Assembly (NCBI GenBank): GCA_002394525.1
Contig: DGUF01000208.1
Span: 23,216 to 39,978 of the forward strand
DNA from: Lachnospiraceae bacterium UBA4317
GTDB taxonomy: Bacteria > Bacillota_A > Clostridia > Lachnospirales > Lachnospiraceae
Direction: 5' to 3'
DNA length: 16,763 nt
Part shown: positions 1 through 6,366 of the stretch, in pieces
Numbering within the stretch: the stretch's first letter is position 1
How the letters are laid out: each line of letters begins with the position of its first letter
Position numbers and translations under genes: made by a program
The notes under the pieces: generated by a model
Databases searched by the model: none
The model's input: only the letters and a program-made list of their open reading frames with translations
What the model was told of the DNA's origin: nothing

Positions 1-10
1 ATGACCGGGA

Positions 11-24
11 CGTGAAGCTTCACG
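11..24. repeat. 14-bp perfect palindrome just after the MFS gene
   Basis: CGTGAAGCTTCACG is fully self-complementary and is flanked by CCGG on both sides. It lies about 10 bp past the stop codon of the transporter gene on the minus strand. It could form the stem of a 3'-end hairpin, but there is no T-tract, so a terminator role is only possible. The window ends here and the context is cut off. Confidence 0.4.
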
Positions 25-33
25 GCCGGCTGA

Positions 34-1320
34 TCAGAGGGGACTCTCACCGAAGACCTTCTTGTGCTGGGCGATCAGGTAGAGAGTGCTCAGGGTCGCG
101 AGGATCGCGAGAACCAGCATCAGGCCCATCAGGGTGTAGACTGCAGCGCCCTCACCGGAGATGACGGTCAGTCTTGCGGCCACGACCGGGATCAGGTAGG
201 AGGCAGCGCCCATGAAGGTGTAGTAGATACCGGTGTTTCTGCCCTTGGGGCCGGGGTTGAACATCTGGACAACACCCAGGCCGGTCTGCAGAGCTCCGCC
301 TGCGGAGAAGAAGCCGATGCAGAGGATGGCGACATAGACGATGGCGACGTTGTGGATGAGCAGAACAATGAGCAGGGCAAGTGCTGTCATCACAGAGTCG
401 ACGATGATAACCTTCAGAGGATTCCATTTCAGCTTGGCCATCATGAATGCCCAGAAGATAACTGCGCACAAAGAACCAAGTGTGTAGATGGTGGTCATAC
501 CGGCAGCCTGGACCTCGGTCAGTCCCGAATAGGCAAGACCAAAGGCCTTGGTGTACTGCTGGGCGCCGTACATGATCGCCATGCACAGGAAAGCGTAGAA
601 GTAAGCGAGGAACTTGGTGAAGGCGTTGGGTTTTACCTTCATGCGGTCCTTTGCGGCCTGGATCTCGGCCTCGATCTCGCTGCTGCCCTTGCCGCCGGCG
701 GACTTGGCGGCCTTCTTCTCGTCGTCATAGACATAGGGGGCTGCGCAGGCAAGTGCCAGGACTACGAAGGACATGGCCAACGGAATGTAGATGTTCATCT
801 TCCACATGCCGGCAGCTGCGTTGCGGACTGCAAGCAGGGGATAGATCATACCGGACAGGGATACGAAGAACTTGATGCCGATCAGGGCTGCGCCGGGAGC
901 TGCAGGATATGCCTCCTGAACAGCGGGATAACCGGATGCATCCCAGAAACCGGAGGTCGCGACACCTGCCAGGAAGCCGGCGAAGGCTGCCAGAGTGGCG
1001 TTGCCTGTGGTCAGCATGGTGACGAAGCAGATCACGTAGAGGATCGCGCCGCCGATCATCAGCTTTTTGCGGCCGACGCGGTCCGAGATCTCGCCGCCGA
1101 TCCAGACACTGCAGAACTTACCGAAGCCGGTCCATGCGATCGCGGTACTGACGGCCGCGACACCTGCCTTGTAGGCGGCAGAGTTGGGATCGGACATGTC
1201 AAATCCCCACTGAAGGGCGAAGTTGACCTGATTCTGTGAAAAGATGAGCGCCTGAATACCGTGTGTCAGATAAGCCATGTAGACGGCTATCATAGACAGA
1301 GCATATTTTTTAGCTTTCAT
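34..1320 (-). CDS. MFS transporter, putative hydroaromatic/organic acid permease
   Basis: The 428-residue protein has the length and hydrophobic pattern of a 12-helix major facilitator. The clearest family mark is the loop 2-3 motif A, GGEISDRVGRKK, at about residues 75-86. A charged, Lys/Glu-rich central loop (about 200-232) separates the two six-helix halves. The start codon at 1320 is preceded by GGGAG at suitable spacing. The gene lies 295 bp downstream of a shikimate dehydrogenase on the same strand, so it is probably the uptake (or exchange) permease for the compound that the cluster processes. Shikimate or quinate is the best guess from context; the sequence itself does not fix the substrate. 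The spacer holds a strong nested inverted repeat, so the gene may be transcribed separately. Family assignment is secure, substrate is inference. Confidence 0.88.
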   Translation of the reverse strand: MKAKKYALSMIAVYMAYLTHGIQALIFSQNQVNFALQWGFDMSDPNSAAYKAGVAAVSTAIAWTGFGKFCSVWIGGEISDRVGRKKLMIGGAILYVICFVTMLTTGNATLAAFAGFLAGVATSGFWDASGYPAVQEAYPAAPGAALIGIKFFVSLSGMIYPLLAVRNAAAGMWKMNIYIPLAMSFVVLALACAAPYVYDDEKKAAKSAGGKGSSEIEAEIQAAKDRMKVKPNAFTKFLAYFYAFLCMAIMYGAQQYTKAFGLAYSGLTEVQAAGMTTIYTLGSLCAVIFWAFMMAKLKWNPLKVIIVDSVMTALALLIVLLIHNVAIVYVAILCIGFFSAGGALQTGLGVVQMFNPGPKGRNTGIYYTFMGAASYLIPVVAARLTVISGEGAAVYTLMGLMLVLAILATLSTLYLIAQHKKVFGESPL

Positions 1321-1512
1321 TTTTCTCCCTCTTTTTTATGTGATTTTGAATGTTCCCGGGACTGCCGCCGCCCCCCTTTTCAAGTAGATCCTGGATGACA
1401 CACGGGGAAAAGTGGATATTTCCGGCCGCAGCAGCCGCCTTCTATCATCTCTGCCCGGGAGCCCCGGACAGTTATGATCTGAGTTTGATCCGGCCCGAAT
1501 AATATTTGTATC

Positions 1513-1589
1513 TGTTCAGCACCCCGCAGCGCCTCTGTCAGCCCGGGATTGCAGGTGCAAAGCACCTGCAATCCGAGGGGTGCTGAACA
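1513..1589. repeat. Nested inverted repeat between dehydrogenase and transporter genes
   Basis: Two perfect stems are nested. The outer arms TGTTCAGCACCCC (1513-1525) and GGGGTGCTGAACA (1577-1589) are 13 bp each. Inside them, GGATTGCAGGTGC (1546-1558) and its complement (1562-1574) make another 13-bp stem with a three-base loop. AATATT words also lie outside both outer arms. There is no T-tract, so this is not a standard intrinsic terminator. It could be a processed intergenic RNA structure, a decayed small mobile element or an operator. The rest of the 295-bp spacer shows no gene or clear promoter. Confidence 0.7.
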
Positions 1590-1615
1590 ATTACTAATAT
1601 TTTTGAATATAAATA

Positions 1616-2494
1616 TTATTTGGCCTGCTCAGCCTGCCATGCCTGATACTCCTCGACAGGCATCTCAAGGCCGGTGTAGAGCTCGTAGTTGACAGCGCCC
1701 TGATAAAGGAGCATGCCCTTGCCGCCGATGGCCTTGGCGCAGCCTGCCGCCTCAGCGTCGAGGATCAGCTGGGTCTTCTCGGGATTGTAGACGGTGTCTG
1801 CGACCACGAGGTCCTTCCTGAGCAGGGACTTGTCGACCAGAGAGATGCCGTCCTGGGGCTTCATGCCGACAGAAGTGGCATTGACGAGGATATCGCAGGC
1901 CTTGATGGCGGCAGCAAGCTTGTCTGCCTCCTCGAGATGGGTCACAGTGACCTTGACGTCGGGAGTCTCCTTTGCGAGCTTCTCCTTCGTGGACTCGGCC
2001 CTTGCGTAGAACTCATCGTCGCGGTTGAAGATCGCGACCTCTGCAGCCCCGTCCAGAGCGGCCTGGACCTGGATGGCTGTAGCGGCGCCGCCGGCACCGA
2101 GCACGACCATCTTTTTGCCCTTGACTTCAACGCCGTTGACAGCCAGGTTCTTGACAAAGCCGACACCGTCCGTGACATCGCCGTAGATCTTTCCGTCCCT
2201 GTTGACGAAGACGTTGCAGGCGCCGATGATGCGGGAGGCAGGGGAGATCTCGTCGCAGAGAGTAGCCGCGATGTTCTTGACGGGCATGGTGAAGTTGCCG
2301 CCGCGGAGATTCCAGAGCCTGACCGTATTCATGGTCTGCTCCATATCATCGATGTTTACGTCAAATGCCATATAGGCGAGGTTGAGGCCGTGCTTGCGGA
2401 AGCACCAGTTGTACATGGCGGGGGATCCCGAATGTCCTACGGGTGTGCCGAACAGGGCCAGGAGGCCGGTGTGGCCGTCGATTCTGTTTTCCAT
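1616..2494 (-). CDS. YdiB-like quinate/shikimate dehydrogenase (first paralogue)
   Basis: This 292-residue protein is a shikimate dehydrogenase family member. It should oxidise shikimate to 3-dehydroshikimate, or quinate to 3-dehydroquinate, with a nicotinamide cofactor in the cytoplasm. Visible motifs are the substrate-binding HSGSP (21-25), the catalytic lysine K73 in NFTMPVK, N94 in GACN, the catalytic aspartate D109 in VTDG, the dinucleotide loop GAGGAATA (133-140), and GMLLYQG (260-266). FNRDDEFY (156-163) and VGMKP (209-213) resemble the NAD-tolerant YdiB branch more than biosynthetic AroE. The start at 2494 was chosen because AGGAG sits 8-9 bases upstream; an in-frame ATG ten codons earlier has no such site. 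No other aromatic biosynthesis gene is nearby and a second copy lies at 7422, so a catabolic role is likely. Exact substrate is unproven. Confidence 0.9.
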   Translation of the reverse strand: MENRIDGHTGLLALFGTPVGHSGSPAMYNWCFRKHGLNLAYMAFDVNIDDMEQTMNTVRLWNLRGGNFTMPVKNIAATLCDEISPASRIIGACNVFVNRDGKIYGDVTDGVGFVKNLAVNGVEVKGKKMVVLGAGGAATAIQVQAALDGAAEVAIFNRDDEFYARAESTKEKLAKETPDVKVTVTHLEEADKLAAAIKACDILVNATSVGMKPQDGISLVDKSLLRKDLVVADTVYNPEKTQLILDAEAAGCAKAIGGKGMLLYQGAVNYELYTGLEMPVEEYQAWQAEQAK

Positions 2495-2521
2495 GATCAA
2501 TATTCTCCTATGGGTCAAATT

Positions 2522-2543
2522 CAAGACTCGCTCGCGAGTCTTG
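2522..2543. repeat. 10-bp inverted repeat upstream of the first dehydrogenase
   Basis: CAAGACTCGC and GCGAGTCTTG form a perfect stem with a two-base loop. It lies 27 bp upstream of the dehydrogenase start on the minus strand, just 5' of the ribosome site, so it would sit in the mRNA leader. It could modulate translation or be an operator. No homologous regulator site is recognised. Confidence 0.6.
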
Positions 2544-2558
2544 CGCGCCGGATGCGGG

Positions 2559-2590
2559 TTGACATGTCTTGTTTTTCAAAGATATGTCAA
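2559..2590. promoter_or_regulatory. Operator-like inverted repeat TTGACATGTCTT / AAGATATGTCAA
   Basis: Two 12-bp arms (2559-2570 and 2579-2590) match at 11 of 12 positions across an 8-bp spacer. Each arm contains a smaller near-palindrome of the GACATGTC type, giving a symmetric site at two scales, as is common for dimeric repressors. The right-hand arm also reads TTGACA on the minus strand, a perfect -35 hexamer, but no good -10 box follows at 17 bp. It is either an operator upstream of the dehydrogenase or one more of the local hairpins. Confidence 0.45.
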
Positions 2591-2623
2591 CATCCTCCAA
2601 CAGCTTTGCAAAGCAAAGATGTT
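2589..2623. repeat. Stem AACATC/GATGTT enclosing the palindrome GCTTTGCAAAGC
   Basis: AACATC (2589-2594) pairs with GATGTT (2618-2623) around the 12-bp palindrome at 2603-2614. It is the third of four consecutive dyads filling the 259-bp spacer between the ene-reductase and the first dehydrogenase. Confidence 0.45.
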
Positions 2624-2653
2624 CCGCATACCGTGCGCATCCTCGCGGAGCGT

Positions 2654-2753
2654 TTATTCTTCATCGCGGGATTGTACCCACGATGAAGCAAGTTCCTTTT
2701 TTGCGAGCGTTTCCCACAACTGAAGTCACGGGTATTGCGCGATGAAGAATAAA
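2654..2753. repeat. 100-bp element bounded by 16-bp perfect inverted repeats
   Basis: TTTATTCTTCATCGCG at 2654-2669 is the exact complement of CGCGATGAAGAATAAA at 2738-2753. Inside, TACCC pairs again with GGGTA. The right arm abuts the stop codon of the ene-reductase gene (2754-2756). In the mRNA this would be a long imperfect hairpin protecting the 3' end. There is no T-tract after it. The size and terminal repeats also resemble a very small non-autonomous mobile element, but I see no target-site duplication. Confidence 0.65.
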
Positions 2754-4727
2754 TTACAGCTTCATTGCAGCGTCGTAGGCTTCCTTGGTTGCGTCGAGGG
2801 CCCTTCTGGCCTGAACGGCATCGCCGACCAGGTAGGTCTCGGGAACGATCTCCTTGACGGCATCGCGGAAATCATAGACGACGTTGCGGTTCTCATCGCG
2901 GTGGCTGTAGCGGGATACGAAGCCCATGGACAGGACGACCGTATCGAAGCCTCTTGCCTCGTACAGGGTCTCGTCGGACTTGTCGGCGGCATTCTTGTAG
3001 CTGACGCCGTCGGAGAAGATCTCGGAGACAGCAGCGTCGACGAGTTCCTTGACGCCGTACTCGTTGAGGGCGCGCATCAGGAAGACGCGGTGCTCGTGGA
3101 TGACATCGGGGCCGATCTCGTGGCGCATCTCGACGATGGAGACGTCGTGGCCCTGCTCAGCCAGGAACTCAGCGGTCTCAGCGCCGACCATGCCGCCGCC
3201 GACGACCAGGACCTTGTGGCCGACCGGACGCTTGCCGTCCAGGGCATCCACGCCGTGCACGATGTCGGGGTTGGTGATTCCCTTGATGAAGGGCAGGACC
3301 AGGGTCTCGGAACCGGTCGCGATGATAACTGCATCGGGCTTGTCAGCCTTGAGCATGTCGACATCGACCTTGGTGTTCATTTTGATCTCGACACCGGCCT
3401 TCTCACACTTGGTGATGTAGCTGCGGATCATGTTGGTGATATCGCCCTTTCCGGGAGGGAAGGCGGCCAGGCGCATATTGCCGCCCAGCTTGTCGGATGC
3501 CTCAAAGAGGGTGACCTTGTGGCCGCGCTCCTGGGCAGTTGCCGCCGCGATCATGCCGGCGACGCCGCCGCCGATGACATAGACCTTCTTAGAGACCTCA
3601 GCCTTGGGAAGTCCGTCGATCTCACGGCCCAGGACAGGGTTGGTCAGGCAGCAGATGGGCTTGCCCTGATACATGTTGGCTACGCAGCCCTGGAGGCAGG
3701 CGATGCAGGGAGTCATGTCCTCCAGCCTGTCTTCCATGGCCTTCAGAGGCATGGCGGGATCCGCCAGGGACTGACGGCCGAAGGCGACCATATCCGCGAC
3801 GCCCAGTTTGACGACCTGCTCAGCGAACTGAGGCTCTGTGTAACGGCCGACGGTGATGACGGGAATGGAGACACACTTCTTGATGTTTCCGACCAGCTCC
3901 GCGGAGAAACCGCCGTGGATGCCGGTGGGAGCCCACATATACTCATCCTTGATATGGACAGCGCGGGATACATGCAGGGCATCCAGGCCGCAGTCCTCGA
4001 GATAAGCGGCGACTGCGCACATGTCGTGGTTGTCAAGGCCGCCGAACATATCCTCGGTGCTGTTGATACGGGCCAGGACAGCGATCTTTCCTTCCGTAGC
4101 CTTCTTCACTTCCTCGATGATCAGGCGGGAGAAACGCATCCTGTTCTCGAAATTGCCGCCGAACTCATCGATACGCTTGTTGGTCCTGGGGGACATGAAG
4201 GAATTGACCAGATAGCCGTGAGCCATGTGGATCTCGACAGCGTCGGCTCCGGCCTTCATGGCGCGCTTTGCGGCCTCGCCGTAGCCCTTGACCAGCTCGT
4301 AGACCTTCTCAGTGGAAACTTCTACGGGGATATCTCTGCCGTCAGCGGCAGCGATGGGGGAAGCGGCTTCAATGGGAGCGCCCGCATTTTTGGCATTGCC
4401 TTCAGGACCTGCGTTCTGCAGCTGGATGGAGACCTTGGCGCCCTCCGCATGACATGAGTCGATGACCTTTTTGAAGCTGTCGATGGTGGAATCATCATAC
4501 AGGCAGGGCTTGCGGGGGCCGCCCTTGGCGCCCTTGTGGACAACTGTCGCCTCAAAAGTGATCAGTCCGAAACCGCCCTTGGCCCTTGCCGTGTAATAGG
4601 CACAGGACTGGTCGCTCATGGATCCGTCCGTGTTGGCGAAGTTATTGCCCATCGGAGGCACGACAAAACGGTTCTTTACCTGCATGGGTCCGATCTGAAT
4701 CGGAGAAAACATATTCTTGAATTTCAT
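2754..4727 (-). CDS. Flavin/4Fe-4S ene-reductase of the old yellow enzyme, 2,4-dienoyl-CoA reductase-like family
   Basis: At 657 residues it has the full three-part build of FadH and BaiCD/BaiH-type enzymes: an N-terminal FMN barrel (about 1-335), a 4Fe-4S segment, then FAD and NAD(P) Rossmann domains. The cluster cysteines C341, C344, C348 and C360 follow the C-x2-C-x3-C-x11-C spacing of FadH, followed by LTNPVLGRE. The barrel carries GYLVNSFMSPRTNKR with Y172 at the place of the FadH catalytic tyrosine. GGGVAG (386-391) and VVGGGMVGAE (508-517) bind dinucleotides, and LVGDA (633-637) is the late FAD motif. The FadH GWHEAR active-site motif is absent, so a fatty acyl-CoA substrate is unlikely. 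Such enzymes reduce C=C bonds next to a carbonyl; 3-dehydroshikimate fits that description. The start has GAGG seven bases upstream. Family is secure, substrate is inference. Confidence 0.9.
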   Translation of the reverse strand: MKFKNMFSPIQIGPMQVKNRFVVPPMGNNFANTDGSMSDQSCAYYTARAKGGFGLITFEATVVHKGAKGGPRKPCLYDDSTIDSFKKVIDSCHAEGAKVSIQLQNAGPEGNAKNAGAPIEAASPIAAADGRDIPVEVSTEKVYELVKGYGEAAKRAMKAGADAVEIHMAHGYLVNSFMSPRTNKRIDEFGGNFENRMRFSRLIIEEVKKATEGKIAVLARINSTEDMFGGLDNHDMCAVAAYLEDCGLDALHVSRAVHIKDEYMWAPTGIHGGFSAELVGNIKKCVSIPVITVGRYTEPQFAEQVVKLGVADMVAFGRQSLADPAMPLKAMEDRLEDMTPCIACLQGCVANMYQGKPICCLTNPVLGREIDGLPKAEVSKKVYVIGGGVAGMIAAATAQERGHKVTLFEASDKLGGNMRLAAFPPGKGDITNMIRSYITKCEKAGVEIKMNTKVDVDMLKADKPDAVIIATGSETLVLPFIKGITNPDIVHGVDALDGKRPVGHKVLVVGGGMVGAETAEFLAEQGHDVSIVEMRHEIGPDVIHEHRVFLMRALNEYGVKELVDAAVSEIFSDGVSYKNAADKSDETLYEARGFDTVVLSMGFVSRYSHRDENRNVVYDFRDAVKEIVPETYLVGDAVQARRALDATKEAYDAAMKL

Positions 4728-4739
4728 CCCTTTACCTCT

Positions 4740-4856
4740 CTGCTTCTATAAAAAACTGCTTCTGTAGATGAAGAATAAATCTGCTTCGGTAAATATCTGT
4801 TTCTGAATCTGCTTCGATAAAAATCTGCCTGCGCAGGTTCCTGCTGAATAAGCTTC
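4740..4856. repeat. Degenerate 16-bp tandem repeats upstream of the ene-reductase
   Basis: The word CTGCTTC or a close variant starts at 4740, 4756, 4781, 4797, 4809, 4825 and 4841. Four of the six intervals are exactly 16 bp; the others are 25 and 12. The fuller consensus is about CTGCTTCKRTAAAWAT. On the minus strand this is a run of GAAGCAG boxes ending just upstream of the ene-reductase ribosome site. It may be an operator array or a decaying simple repeat. The rest of this 319-bp spacer (4728-5046) holds a hairpin at 4916-4950 and no gene; a promoter for the ene-reductase was not clear. Confidence 0.6.
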
Positions 4857-4915
4857 TGAAATAAGCTTGAGCAGGGCAGTTTCCGGCGGGAAAGCTCGAT
4901 TCAGTCTTTTACATG

Positions 4916-4950
4916 GAAAACAGGGTGCCCGCCGGGGGCATCCCGTTTTC
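4916..4950 (-). terminator. Hairpin terminator downstream of the TIM-barrel gene
   Basis: GAAAACAGGGTGCCC (4916-4930) pairs with GGGCATCCCGTTTTC (4936-4950) at 14 of 15 positions, one of them G-T, with a five-base loop. A/T-rich ends flank a GC-rich core, as in bidirectional intrinsic terminators. It lies 96 bp after the stop codon at 5047 and would separate the TIM-barrel transcript from the ene-reductase gene. Confidence 0.6.
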
Positions 4951-5046
4951 ATATACGAGGCTATGATCCGGTCCGTTCAGAGAAGATCCCGTCTTCCCCT
5001 GCGGTCCGTTCTTTGATCAGCCCGCGGAGCACCGGAAGGGCTCCGA

Positions 5047-5892
5047 TCAGCCTTCCAGAGCCTCAGGCCAGACTTCCTTGAGCACTGCGTAAGCGCCGTC
5101 GAAGGTCTCCTTGGCCGCCTGCTCGATGCCCTTGGCCAGGATCGCGTCGCTGATGACCTCTACGCCGAGAGCTGCGGGCTGGATGCCCTTCTCCTTGATC
5201 ATCTTTACGAAAGGAGCGGTGCTTCCGATGCCGGTGCCGGGAGCAAGACGGTCATGCATGGACTCGTCTCTGAGGATGCTCTTGGCATAAGGTCTCTCCC
5301 AGACATCGTTGATCTGGATGGAGACGATCTTGTCAGCCGGGATGTCCTTGAGGAGCTCAAGGTCGCAGGGCTGATTGGCGCGTACCCAGTGCCAGGTATC
5401 CAGGATCAGCTTGGCGTTCTCGCAGTCAGCCATCTTGACGACCGCCCAGCCCTTCTTGATATCCGGAATACCGGAATAAGGCATGGGCTCGACACCGATG
5501 ATCCACTTGCCGGCTCTCTGGCAGAGCTCACGCAGCTTCTGAGCGGTGTGCTCGACAGAGTAGTTCTCCATCAGGCCGCAGTTGATCTGCTTGACGCCGA
5601 ACAGCTCGCACATGTGGAAGCACATCTGCTCTTTGTATTTCTGCTCGTAGGAGCGGTTGTCCTCCGCCCACTGGACGATATACTCGACCTCGGTGCACTT
5701 CATGCCGTGCTTGTCGAGAATTGCAAGAATATCCTCATCATGAAGACCTTCCGCAAGAGCGTCTACATAGGTCTCCGCGCGAAGGCCGATTCCGTCATAG
5801 CCTGCCTTCTTGGCAGCGATGACGCGGTCCTCGAATTTGCACTGGTCTCCCAGTGTCCAGGAGCTTACTGTGATGGGATACTTTCTGGCCAT
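5047..5892 (-). CDS. Sugar phosphate isomerase/epimerase-like TIM barrel, candidate 3-dehydroshikimate dehydratase or isomerase
   Basis: The 281-residue protein belongs to the xylose isomerase-like TIM-barrel family, whose members use a divalent metal for isomerisation, epimerisation or dehydration of polyols and keto-acids. Candidate metal ligands are E135 (GVEP), D165 and H168 (LDTWHW), Q193 (SIQIND) and E245 (GVEVISD). Their spacing is the usual one for the family, which includes IolE and the AsbF-type 3-dehydroshikimate dehydratases. AAAGGAG lies seven bases before the start. It is the first gene leftward from the divergent LysR region, so it is probably LysR-controlled. In this setting a dehydratase (giving protocatechuate from 3-dehydroshikimate) or a ring-hydroxyl epimerase/dehydratase acting on a reduced intermediate are the leading ideas. 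The sequence does not decide between them. Confidence 0.85.
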   Translation of the reverse strand: MARKYPITVSSWTLGDQCKFEDRVIAAKKAGYDGIGLRAETYVDALAEGLHDEDILAILDKHGMKCTEVEYIVQWAEDNRSYEQKYKEQMCFHMCELFGVKQINCGLMENYSVEHTAQKLRELCQRAGKWIIGVEPMPYSGIPDIKKGWAVVKMADCENAKLILDTWHWVRANQPCDLELLKDIPADKIVSIQINDVWERPYAKSILRDESMHDRLAPGTGIGSTAPFVKMIKEKGIQPAALGVEVISDAILAKGIEQAAKETFDGAYAVLKEVWPEALEG

Positions 5893-6091
5893 AATGATTC
5901 TCCTTTCTGGTCTTTCGTGTATCAGTTTTTTCCGTACTCAACTGACGATCATGTGAATAGATATCCGCGCGTTGCGCCTGCCGGTCTTAGCCCTGAGAAC
6001 GCGTAAAGCCCCCCGTCTGCAGGACAATTCCGGACTCGTTCTGTATTTCCTGATAAAAATTCTACTACTTTGTGAAACTTAAAACAAATTC

Positions 6092-6097
6092 ATTATA
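6092..6097 (-). promoter_or_regulatory. -10 box (TATAAT) of the TIM-barrel gene promoter
   Basis: A perfect TATAAT on the minus strand, with no recognisable -35 at 17 bp, sits about 200 bp upstream of the TIM-barrel start. A missing -35 is what an activator-dependent promoter would show, and the dyad GATT-AATAG-AATC (about 6105-6117) lies where a LysR dimer could bind. The leader would be near 190 nt. Confidence 0.5.
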
Positions 6098-6133
6098 TGT
6101 AGCCGATTAATAGAATCTGCGCATAGATTATGG

Positions 6134-6139
6134 TATACT
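6134..6139 (+). promoter_or_regulatory. Extended -10 promoter (TGGTATACT) facing the LysR gene
   Basis: TG-G-TATACT at 6131-6139 is an extended -10 element with a weak -35 candidate (TAGAAT, 6111-6116, 17-bp spacer). Transcription would start near 6146 and cross all hairpins at 6161-6404 before LysR. It lies back to back with the minus-strand TATAAT, about 40 bp apart, the usual geometry for a LysR-controlled divergent pair. Confidence 0.5.
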
Positions 6140-6160
6140 TTTTTTACCCTTACTGACCAT

Positions 6161-6178
6161 GCCGCTCGTCAGAGCGGC
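6161..6178 (+). repeat. Leader hairpin 1
   Basis: GCCGCTC (6161-6167) and GAGCGGC (6172-6178) form a perfect 7-bp GC-rich stem with a four-base loop, about 15 nt after the predicted transcript start. Confidence 0.55.
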
Positions 6179-6195
6179 AACGCAATGCGATCACA

Positions 6196-6222
6196 GGTGC
6201 CTGGGCCCGCGGCACAGGCACC
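6196..6222 (+). repeat. Leader hairpin 2
   Basis: GGTGCCTG (6196-6203) and CAGGCACC (6215-6222) form a perfect 8-bp stem around a GC-rich 11-base loop. Confidence 0.55.
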
Positions 6223-6223
6223 G

Positions 6224-6259
6224 GAGTGAAAAAAAAGCTATCGAGCGTTTTTTTCACTC
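6224..6259. terminator. Leader hairpin 3, A-tract/T-tract stem-loop
   Basis: GAGTG, an A8 run and GCT pair across an ATCG loop with AGC, a G, a T7 run and CACTC, with a single mismatch in a 16-bp stem. An A-tract, short GC core and T-tract make it terminator-like in both directions. It is a near copy of hairpin 6 at 6367-6404. If real, it would attenuate the LysR transcript or stop transcription from either side. Confidence 0.5.
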
Positions 6260-6261
6260 TT

Positions 6262-6330
6262 CCCATCATGTCGAAGCGCCTTGCGCGAGACACCCGAGGA
6301 AAAATTCGTGAAGACGATTTTTCCGATGGG
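6262..6330. repeat. Structured repeat element, copy 1 (three-way-junction-like)
   Basis: Outer arms CCCATC (6262-6267) and GATGGG (6325-6330) enclose two hairpins. One pairs GGAAAAATTCGT (6298-6309) with ACGATTTTTCC (6314-6324) around a GAAG loop. The other is a GCGC-CTT-GCGC stem within AAGCGCCTTGCGCG (about 6274-6287). The stretch 6264-6324 closely matches 11492-11552, on the same strand. Confidence 0.6.
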
Positions 6331-6335
6331 ATAAA

Positions 6336-6366
6336 CGAAGTTTGCGGCGTTTCAACGCAAACTTCG
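6336..6366 (+). repeat. Leader hairpin 5
   Basis: CGAAGTTTGCG (6336-6346) and CGCAAACTTCG (6356-6366) form a perfect 11-bp stem with a nine-base loop. It abuts hairpin 6 with no base between them. Confidence 0.6.

Noticed and set aside
64..1239. Long open frame (391 codons) opposite the MFS gene
   Set aside because: Rich in Asp, Gly, Cys and His with no family motif; mirror of the transporter gene.
1380..1571. 63-codon minus-strand frame in the spacer before the MFS gene
   Set aside because: It overlaps the nested inverted repeat, has no ribosome site and resembles no family.
1616..2494. Biosynthetic AroE of the shikimate pathway
   Set aside because: Motifs are closer to YdiB, a second paralogue is nearby, and no other aro gene is present, so a catabolic role fits better.
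2742..4457. Long open frame (571 codons) on the plus strand, opposite the ene-reductase
   Set aside because: The minus-strand frame has complete domain motifs; the plus frame reads as Asp/Gly/Val/Leu-rich low-complexity sequence without a ribosome site, the usual mirror of GC-biased codons.
2754..4727. Fatty-acid 2,4-dienoyl-CoA reductase (FadH)
   Set aside because: Architecture matches but the GWHEAR active-site motif is missing and no beta-oxidation genes are nearby.
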